Shown here: piece by piece, positions 56,001-64,000 of the stretch
How the letters are laid out: the number at the start of each line of letters is the position of its first letter
Position numbering within the stretch: the first letter of the stretch is position 1
DNA from: Phoronis australis
Lineage: Eukaryota; Phoronida; Phoronidae
NCBI GenBank assembly: GCA_002633005.1
Contig: NMRA01000010.1
Coordinates: 361,280 to 425,279, forward strand
Length of the DNA: 64,000 bases
Reading direction: 5' to 3'
The notes under the pieces: generated by a model
The model's database searches: none
Told to the model about the DNA's origin: nothing
What the model saw: only the letters and a program-made list of their open reading frames with translations
Translations under genes and position numbers: made by a program

Positions 56001-59000
56001 AGTATACAATATAAATCATAGCCAGGCATTGAAGTTTGTGTTGAATTAAAGATAACATAATTATAAAAAATTTGAAGAGTATATGACAAAAAAGTCAATT
56101 TCTTGGCTTCTCTTTAATACTTCCAGTTTTGAAAACATGTATGACAACTGTGGACTCATAAGTTACACAGTATGATGAAGAAAAACCAATCCCTAATGAT
56201 TTTAGATTACAATTAAAACTGTGACAACAGTGAACACATTACACAAAAGCTTTCAAGAAAAATTCTAACTGTGAGGTTATACATAATACATGACGTGAAA
56301 TGATGCCGAACATCGTGCACGGCAAACCCGTGTTGCAAACAAAAAACAGTAATGATTTGAAGTTTCACTTCTGTTACAATGTTGAAAAGCAGTTGGCTTT
56401 CAAGCTTATTGCAGGTTTAAATGTAAAGACTAACCCATGGAGTAGAGGTTGTCGAACACTTGGTGCATGCGGATGATCTCATAGTAGAGTTCATCATAGC
56501 TTGATGGACTCGGCAGGAATGTGTCGCCAAAGGTGATGAACAGGTTGAAGATGTTGGCTACCTAGACAAGCAAGATTGGTTGAGTTAGGTCCTTGTCACC
56601 AATGTGGTTTTTGGAATGTCCGTCAGATCCACTTTTAACATCTTGATAAGCTGGCTGGTTACAGGTGCTAACGGACATTTTAGCTCCAACCAAAACATGT
56701 CTCCAATGCATCACTATCCATGTAATTCTTAATCAGTTTGTACAATACTGAACGATCATTTCCCTTAGGTTTTTGTCCCATTTTTGGGATCATGCTAGGA
56801 ACTCTCATGGTGTAACAGGCCTCTTAAAGGGGCATTATTGGTAAGAAAAGTCACTGATATTTTGAGTCCTAGTGCGGACTCAAACCCAGAAAATTCAGGG
56901 TCACAGCCAGATGCTCCACTGGTGTAGCTGAATTGCACTTGATAACTGGCAGAGTATTCAAGTGTATTTAATTACTGGCAAAAGTCACTGGCCTTGATTT
57001 CTGCGAATGTCTAAGATGAGAATTGGCAAGTGTAATAAAAACACAAGGGACTTTGTGTTGTTTTATACCTATGATCAAAGCCTGTACCTTCAAGTCTACC
57101 CCATTCCACAAAAATCTTAGAAATGCTTTTTTAATCCGTAAATTAACGATCATTCCCTTGAACAATAACATTCAAATAAAACTGGACACGCTCTGTTGGA
57201 ACAGCACACATTTTTGAAGCAGTTAATGCCAAATTATTTACCCATGAGATGCAGCACATTCTTGAATAGTGTTAAAATTTACTCAAGTACTTTTAAAATT
57301 CAACACAAATTAAGCCAAATTTTCTATTGCACTGTCATTGAAGCATGTGCAACAGTTGTGCATCGCCCTTAAGTGCCACCAAGAAGTTCTCACCTTTGAC
57401 GCGACAGGGAAGACATTCTGTTTCTTCATCAACGTACTCTCACTGGCCATAACAAACTTGAGCAGGTTGATTAGGGCTGTCCACATCTCCTTCCAATTGT
57501 ACTGCAGTCTCACGCGACACTTCTTTTGGTAGCACAGCACGCGGTGAATTATACCCAGACAGTTCCTAAAAACCGACAGAGACATAACAGAACGAGCATT
57601 ACCAACATGTTACCAACCAGGTCGGTTTACGTAATCAATATTTAGCCAGCTCAGGTCAGGCCTGATAAAATCAATGACAGTAAAAATTAATCAATCTGGG
57701 ACAAACATATTTATTAAAATTACCACTTTCCTATTTTTCAAGGTTAAACTATATTGCTGTGAATGTTCAAACTTTTACTGAATGAAATTGAAAGAAATTT
57801 TGTGCAGGAGTACTTGTCACTTCAAGGCCCAAATGAACTTAACTTCCGTGAATACAATAAAATTTGATTTAGACCACTTAAAATTAACACAATGAGTTTC
57901 AACTTGTCCCTTACTCTAATCAGCGTTGACTCCGGGCTTAAAAAACTGACTAGTTTGAGAAATTCAACGAGTTGGACTATCACAGCAGGTCGCTTCATAT
58001 CCCAACCACGGTTTCCAGCAGCAACCGGCTTTTATTTCTTTACAAACCCACAAAACAATTGTCGTCTGAGTAAGAAAAACTATGACAAAGTTCTGAGTGA
58101 AGTGTTTAACTTGATATTTTGTTTTTGAAGGAATGCAGGTTTAAAGCAGTTTTAACTTAGTTACACACAGACAGTCCATTAGCGTATTAAGTTGAAGAAG
58201 TGTTTTTTAATCTATGCCATCACTAAATTCACATGTCTAGAAATATGATCTTCACTTAACTTTATCATTCAAGGATTGAAAAGACAAATTACAAAAAATA
58301 ATTTCATAACAATGGTACAGAAAAAATAAGAGACCTTGAAAGTTCTCTGAATGACTCTGTGCAATATCCTTTTAAGTTACAATTTCCCTTTCCGAACACA
58401 AACATGCAGTCTCGATATAATGTCGAAAACTCCCTAATGATCAACACAGTCCTCAAAACATGCTGAGATTGACCCTGAAACTCACGTGTATAACTCCACA
58501 GGCATATTCTTCATTAAGTGACTGATGATGAACTCAACCATGAGGTCAAGTAGAGCACACGCCAGGGGGCGTGAAGGGGGCGTGGTGTCCACTGAAGCTT
58601 TTCGATGTCTCATTGGCTAGAAAATATGATTGACGTTTCTTAGATTTGGAGACCAGACAAGTAGGATAAAAATCCATTATTATCCTCTACACAATGTCAT
58701 GCACCTCACTGATTGAAAATTATCCTCAAAGGATTTATATCAATGCAGGTTATGAATTTCATGACAACAGAATAGTTAGTTGAATTAATGTTATTCAAAA
58801 TAATCTTGCTGTTTCTCCCAAAACTTTAGAACTACCCTATAGGGGTATTTTCATGAAATTTAGAATCATTAGAGAAGACACTCTTGGGTAGATTCCCAAA
58901 AACATACCATCTTGTGAAGTGGCACTCTGAAGTTCATATTTACATCATGCATCAGTGAGTTGGCATACTGGTCCTGCAATAAAACATGACAGAAAATGAA

Positions 59001-62000
59001 ACAGGAACAAAAAATTCAAAATAAAGCAAAATGCAGTAATTTGACGACACGTGACTATAAACGAAATGCATGCATTTTTAAAGGATGAATTAAGACTTTT
59101 TGATTGTTTGATTAAATGTGAAAGGACGTCATGAAGGTCAACAATGACCTTAACGAAATTAATATTATTTGACATGAAACACTCCCTCCATTAAGTTTAA
59201 ATAATGCCTTTATGCAAAGTGTAAGTGTTTCTAATTTTTACCCGCTGATAACACTATGAAACAAGCAGACTGCTGACTGCAGCTATGGGAAGATTACCTG
59301 CTGCAAACAGGGATTTTCATAAGCAAAGGTCGGCAATGTTGACAGGTATGATGTCAAATTAACAAGTACAGGCTTGGTGTAACTAAATGATATTCTATTT
59401 TTTTCATTAAAACAGTTTTTAAAACCAAAGTTAACATATAGAATGTTCTGAATAATGTAAGAATCTTGTAAAATGTTGGAAATATTCTAATTTGTGCAGG
59501 ACAAATTGTAGGAACTCCTCCTTCAGTTGCCGTCTCAGGACTTCGGTAGATTTTCAATATTGTGAAACCTGGTATATAGGACCAAAACCTTAAAGGTGGA
59601 ATTATGCATTTTTGGCAATATTTAAAAATGCCATTATACCTTACCTTTGGATATGTTAACGCAGATATAAATCCACTTACCATCAAACGCTAAATTTTGA
59701 TTCAGACCATTGACTTTTATGAAATTAGCCCCTGTCAGATTTTTCCGTGGAGATGATTTAAGGGCTTTGAAAGACCTGACAAGCAGTTATTGCTTGAGAC
59801 CAAGCTTTTCAACAGAACTTGACATAGCGTGTCATGCCTTCAATAAATAATGAACTGTCAGTTCTTTGCAAGCTTGGAAATCACTGAGTAAGGAACAAGT
59901 TGAGATCAATTTCAAAGCTGCAGTAAGTGGTCTAAATCAAAAGTTTGCTTCTTGGACGAAACATGAGTTTATTTCAAGTACAGTGATCATAACCAATTCA
60001 TAGCCCATCAGTGAAAGTAATGAAATACCATGATTGTAAAAACATCACCGTGGAAACTGTAGCTATAACAACAAGGTGGCTGGTCTCACCTCAGCAATGA
60101 TGGTGAGAATAATGAAGCAGAGCTTGGCGTTGTGAAACTTGGCTGCCTCCTTGATGTCCTGCGTCACAATGGAGCAGTACTCTAAAAAGGTGACCAGCAA
60201 GTTGGTTGGCTGACTAGCTGGTTCAGATACATCCACCGACTGACCACCTGTGAAAAGAGAACAAGGAGGTCAGAGGTCAGCTCAGCTTGGATGAGGTCAG
60301 AGGTCGGTAACATAATTTAAGTAAATCTATTAAGAACCACCTGGCTTAGTGTGAGTGGAAGTACCTGTACAGTCTCTTCTCTACCTGTGTCACTTGTTTT
60401 GTGTTTGTAACTGTTTCCTTGAGAATGGTTTAATGAAATAAACTGAAACGTTGGATTGGATAGATATGTCTTTATTTACTTACGGGCTAATTTTAAAGTT
60501 CGTGCTTCTGGGTAGATGATATATGATGCGCTTCACTGAGAAGCTGAATGCTCCTTCCTGATCTCTAGACACTGCTTTGTTGATGTCCATATAATGAAAT
60601 ATACTGTTATACAGTACTTAAATAAAGGTCGTAAGAGTATCCTGTTTTACTCAAAATTCTGCGGCAGTACTCAAGAAAACATATTAAGCAGTCAGACACA
60701 ACACACAAATGTAAAAAACGTTTTCCAACTTGTTCCCAAGGTGGACAGCAAAAACTACATTTTTTCCTATATTATGTCTTCAAATCAAGGCCCAGAACAT
60801 CTAGTCAAGTAGTAAAGTGAACCATTACAGATACCTTGAAGAGCGCTGTCAATAGCAGGTGGTTTGGTCATACTGGGCGAGGCTGGGGGAGTGGTGGGTG
60901 TTGATGGAGTGTGAGACTGAAAGCACAAATTGAGGAACGTGAAAAACTAGGAGTTTATAATAGTACAAGAGCAACACAGCATGTTGAAATGTGCCTACAG
61001 CTACACCTCAAACAGTATGTTTCTGGGGGTGTTTATTACGTACTAACGAAAAATATCGCTAAATGCTGCCAAATAGGTGAAACCCATCCGAAAATAAGAA
61101 GGCCTCATCGTCTCCCTAATTAATAGTTACTTTCCACATTTCATGAAAATCTATGCAGGAACTCTAATGAAACAAAGGCAAACGTAAAAAATAGGATTGC
61201 CACTATGAGTCGCAATTGTAGTCCAATTAATCAGAAAAAAATGCCATCTGTTGCCATGTTCACAGGAATACAGTCACTTACATTTCGCAAGATCCTACAA
61301 GATATTTAAGATATAAAGATGCCAAAAAATTGTCACCATGTGATACCACACTAATAGAGATACAGTGATGGATGCATGATGCCAAGACATAAAGACACAA
61401 ATGATGCCATATGCATATTATGTGACCGCTACATAAAAATAGGACGTACATTGGTATCTGCCACAACACCATAAGTGTCAAAGAGAATTGATCACAGATT
61501 GTACACATGCAATATATTAGTTATCATTAAACAAATGTGTTTCTTGAACAAGAAATAAATTGAAATGAAATAAGAAGAAATGTTTGGGATCGTTCCCAAA
61601 AATCTAAGAAAACTGCTGTTTTCCGAACTCCAAAGAAAAATTGAAATCTGTCCAACATTTTGACACTGATCGGCTCGCACACAACAAAAATCAACAACTT
61701 CAATTCTCCTAATTGTCCAAGGGGAGATAATTACACAGATATATTTAAAGTCCAAGTGGAGATAACTACACAGATATATTTAAAGTTCACTTACATGAGT
61801 CAGAGTTGTGATAAAGTTTCTGTTGAGGTGAATGGCTTCATACAAAGCGAGCAGAATGGAATCATTCGCCCTGAAAAAAATGTGACAAACATCAGACATT
61901 GATGATATGTATGAATAACCAATCACTAATGAAAAACTGGTTCATCGCCCTATTCAATGAAAATTTCAAAGAATGAGTCAGTGGAAACAAGAAAAACGCA

Positions 62001-64000
62001 ACAATATTCAAAAGCACGTTCTAAGTTTCATACCTTAATGTAAATTAATACAATCTGGTGAAATGTGCAAATAAACAAACACTATTAAAAATACTTTCAC
62101 CACTCAATTCAGTGCAAAAAACAAAGAATGGGTACTAAGTGCAAAACAGAGTTGCATTGTGGGATAAGTGTCCGTTTCCTTTACTCAAGGTCGTGGGTTC
62201 AAATCCAGCTGGGCGACACTGTTATGCCCTTGAGTCAGGTCTAAAGCTCCTCAGCTCATAAAACGGCTCTTAGAGATCAGTGCAATGGGCCCGGCTAAGT
62301 CCCAGTGCACATCTGGTACAATGTGTACTGCAATAATTTTTTCAAGCAAAATAATATTAAGTTGGTAAGATTTGTTTAAGTACCAGTCTTTATTCCGATA
62401 TAACACAAAAAATAAAAACAAAATACTCACTGAAAACAACCAAAATTGTTTGGTGAATTAAAATCTGAGCGTAAGTTTGAATTAAAATTTTTGTTCCTGT
62501 GAAACATGGTGTGAGTTTTTAGTTTCTTCTGTTACTATAACTTTGATAAATTTCAACTTCACCTGTGAGGATTTATATAAATTAGTCTGAGAAATGAGAG
62601 ATAGCACTGTAAATGCAAGAGGCCGCTGGCCTGCAAACTACAAGCATCTAATACACAGAGAGCACTTATAGAGAAGCTAAGTCAGAATTAATCTTTCTCA
62701 AGGTGTTCATTTTCAAGTTGCCCAGCATAAGCAGTAACCATGTTAAACATCATTTGAAATAACAACACAAGAGAAAATGCAGACACTAACTTGATTGCTT
62801 GTACTGTGGTCTCTTCAGGGACAAACATATTACCAACCTGCAACAACATAACTCATTCATGACCCATTGTGAAAACTGGCCCCTTGTTGACTAGAGATAG
62901 TCGTGACATAAAACTTGGAACAATTGATAATATAAAATATAAATTACAGATTAATTTTCATGCCCACAAAAATATACATGTTAATTATAGATCAATAGCA
63001 ATCATTTACTACTGAAAACTACAAATAAATTATTTTAGAAATTTTATATGTAGATCCAACAAATTTTATGAGAAATTAAGCTTTAATTCACATCAAGGTG
63101 ATTCATCAAATAAACTTATCAACTTATTGCTTGATTAATAATAATCAATAACAGTTTGAAACCTTTGAGAAATGATGAATGTTTGAAGTAAGCATAAGCC
63201 ACACACTTGGGTACAATACAATAAGATAAGGGTATCCAGCCCGATTCTGTTTCACCTATAGTGCACAAACGCCACCTGGTGGTGAGTTTGTGAACTATTC
63301 AAATAATTAACAAATGTTTGCTTTGTTAAGGGCAAAGGTGAACTAATATCTCTTTAATAAATAAATTACACAGTTATACATACAAAGCAAGTAAACTGAA
63401 ACAAATGTTATAAACATGCATAATAAAAAGTTATTTAGGATAAAAACATTGTTATGAACACCAGTGTGCAGTACACATGACAAGTCCATTTATTACAGTG
63501 GGTCAGCAAGAAGAGTTTGATCCTTCCAGGTCATATGAAATGATGAATGGGGTACTCTTGCGTCTGCTTGAGAGGTGTCGCCTCACAACTTGTTACGCAC
63601 TGGCACCTTACCCATCTGATCCAAGCATTTGGGAGGTGATTAACCCACCTAGTTACAGAACGACTGCACTCTGATTAAGATTTTGAGTTTGTTGTCAGAT
63701 TCTTTACTACAATATAGAGGAGTCTCCAAATGACACAGTTCAAAAAATGTCTTGCTTTATGTGAAAGTTACATTGTGAAGCCTCCTCATTCTAATAGGTC
63801 ACTCCTTTCTGTAGTAGTTCTGTCAGCAACAGATAAAATGGCTAGCCTTGAGAATTGTTGTCCGGAGTGTATTACAGTATGGTAATAACTCAAAGAAAAG
63901 GTCAACCTCACTTTCATGATTTTGGGCATGTCATATACGGAATGAAGCATGCATGCACACAGCAGCATCACTGGCAAGGTCACCAAGCAGGTGGAATTCC
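52936..64000 (-). CDS. ARMH3: Armadillo-like helical domain-containing protein 3 (C10orf76 family), C-terminal part; 12 exons
   Basis: Helical-repeat (DUF1741) protein that in mammals works at the Golgi with GBF1 and PI4KB. Minus-strand exons are 63912-64000 (partial), 62791-62837, 61795-61870, 60835-60916, 60090-60247, 58908-58973, 58486-58616, 57394-57565, 56435-56561, 55392-55546, 54241-54357 and 52936-53028. Every junction phase agrees, giving 436 codons to TAG, roughly the last 60% of the family's length of about 690 residues. Family blocks visible include [62 protein letters not shown] and [18 protein letters not shown]. The N-terminal part lies past 64000. Introns are 0.3-2.5 kb. Confidence 0.94.
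53037..53462. repeat. 84 bp minisatellite, five copies, next to the ARMH3 terminal exon
   Basis: Starts of TGTYAACTGCAGGGGGAGAG lie at 53047, 53131, 53215, 53299 and 53383, exactly 84 bp apart, with a partial sixth unit near 53455. Copies differ by only one or two bases. 84 = 3 x 28, so open frames of 169-222 codons arise on both strands; these are by-products. The first unit overlaps the pyrimidine tract of the ARMH3 acceptor. Confidence 0.97.
54241..54357 (-). CDS. ARMH3: ARMH3 exon
   Basis: Acceptor GCTTCTTAG, donor [29 protein letters not shown] then [12 protein letters not shown]; phase 0 at both ends. Confidence 0.96.
55392..55546 (-). CDS. ARMH3: ARMH3 exon
   Basis: Acceptor CGTCCAACAG, donor [30 protein letters not shown] then [20 protein letters not shown]. 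The open frame runs farther 5', so the acceptor was chosen on phase with the preceding exon. Confidence 0.9.
56435..56561 (-). CDS. ARMH3: ARMH3 exon
   Basis: Acceptor CTTGTCTAG, donor [30 protein letters not shown] then [20 protein letters not shown]; ends in phase 1. Confidence 0.95.
57394..57565 (-). CDS. ARMH3: ARMH3 exon
   Basis: Acceptor CGGTTTTTAG, donor [30 protein letters not shown] then [20 protein letters not shown]; a strong family match. Confidence 0.95.
58486..58616 (-). CDS. ARMH3: ARMH3 exon
   Basis: Acceptor TATTTTCTAG, donor [31 protein letters not shown] then [20 protein letters not shown]; phases 0 and 2. Confidence 0.92.
58908..58973 (-). CDS. ARMH3: ARMH3 exon
   Basis: Acceptor TTTATTGCAG, donor ATG/GTATGT; 22 codons [20 protein letters not shown] plus KM, phase 0 at both ends. 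Confidence 0.95.
60090..60247 (-). CDS. ARMH3: ARMH3 exon
   Basis: Acceptor TCTTTTCACAG, donor [29 protein letters not shown] and [12 protein letters not shown] are family hallmarks. Confidence 0.95.
60835..60916 (-). CDS. ARMH3: ARMH3 exon (proline/threonine linker)
   Basis: Acceptor GTGCTTTCAG, donor [30 protein letters not shown] is a low-complexity linker; phases 0 and 1 join both neighbours cleanly. Confidence 0.85.
61795..61870 (-). CDS. ARMH3: ARMH3 exon
   Basis: Acceptor TTTTTTTCAG, donor [28 protein letters not shown] followed by ITTLTH is a very conserved ARMH3 segment. Phases 2 and 0. Confidence 0.95.
62150..62335 (+). mobile_element. tRNA-derived SINE, copy 3
   Basis: TTGTGGGATAAGTGTCCG, ACTCAAGGTCGTGGGTTCAA, CCTTGAGTCAGGTCTAAAGC, GATCAGTGCAATGGGCC, TGGTACAATGTGTACTGC. 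Same family as copies 1 and 2; it lies in an ARMH3 intron. Confidence 0.7.
62791..62837 (-). CDS. ARMH3: ARMH3 exon
   Basis: Acceptor GTTGTTGCAG, donor [26 protein letters not shown] plus a split Lys codon. Confidence 0.85.
63912..64000 (-). CDS. ARMH3: ARMH3 exon (partial, cut by window edge)
   Basis: Open frame of 29 codons ([20 protein letters not shown], then PKIMK) to donor ATGAAA/GTGAGG in phase 0, which fits the phase-0 start of the next exon at 62837. It is supported mainly by phase and the strong donor. Confidence 0.6.

Overview
This is metazoan nuclear DNA: AT-rich, long introns with GT/AG borders, tRNA-derived SINE-like repeats, MITE-like elements and minisatellites. The proteins (a RIG-I-like receptor, LYAR, ARMH3) point to an animal, most likely a marine invertebrate. 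I cannot name the taxon from sequence alone. I rebuilt genes by joining exons with matching splice phase whose products fit known families; most exons are too short to stand out as ORFs.

Layout. (1) 1-36172, plus strand: the 3' part of a RIG-I-like receptor (RLR) gene. Seven exons give 478 codons covering the helicase insert domain (HEL2i), helicase domain 2 (motifs IV-VI) and the zinc-binding C-terminal RNA-sensor domain. CARD and HEL1 exons would lie before position 1. (2) 6683-29910: one 23.2 kb RLR intron that carries a 17.1 kb foldback-type element (9156-26275). The element has inverted termini over 500 bp long, an internal array of seven ~800 bp units, and dozens of short palindromes built on TAATATTAC. 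Just outside its left end lies an orphan exon of argininosuccinate synthase (8924-9042, minus). (3) 38767-47461, minus strand: a complete LYAR gene with eight coding exons (358 codons), tail-to-tail with the RLR. Exon 6 is present twice because two overlapping contig ends were not merged. (4) 47462-52935: intergenic, repeat-bearing. (5) 52936-64000, minus strand: the 3' part of ARMH3 (C10orf76), 12 exons and 436 codons, running off the right edge.

Assembly quality. Single N characters at 933, 17178, 24070 and 42820 each mark a junction next to near-identical duplicated sequence (0.8-1.6 kb). This is the signature of unmerged allelic contig overlaps in a heterozygous genome. A 44-base N run lies at 7011-7054.

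Biology. The RLR senses viral RNA in the cytosol, LYAR is a nucleolar zinc-finger protein, and ARMH3 is a Golgi PI4KB/GBF1 partner. The neighbourhood may be coincidental. The least explained object is the giant non-coding foldback element with its palindrome lattice.
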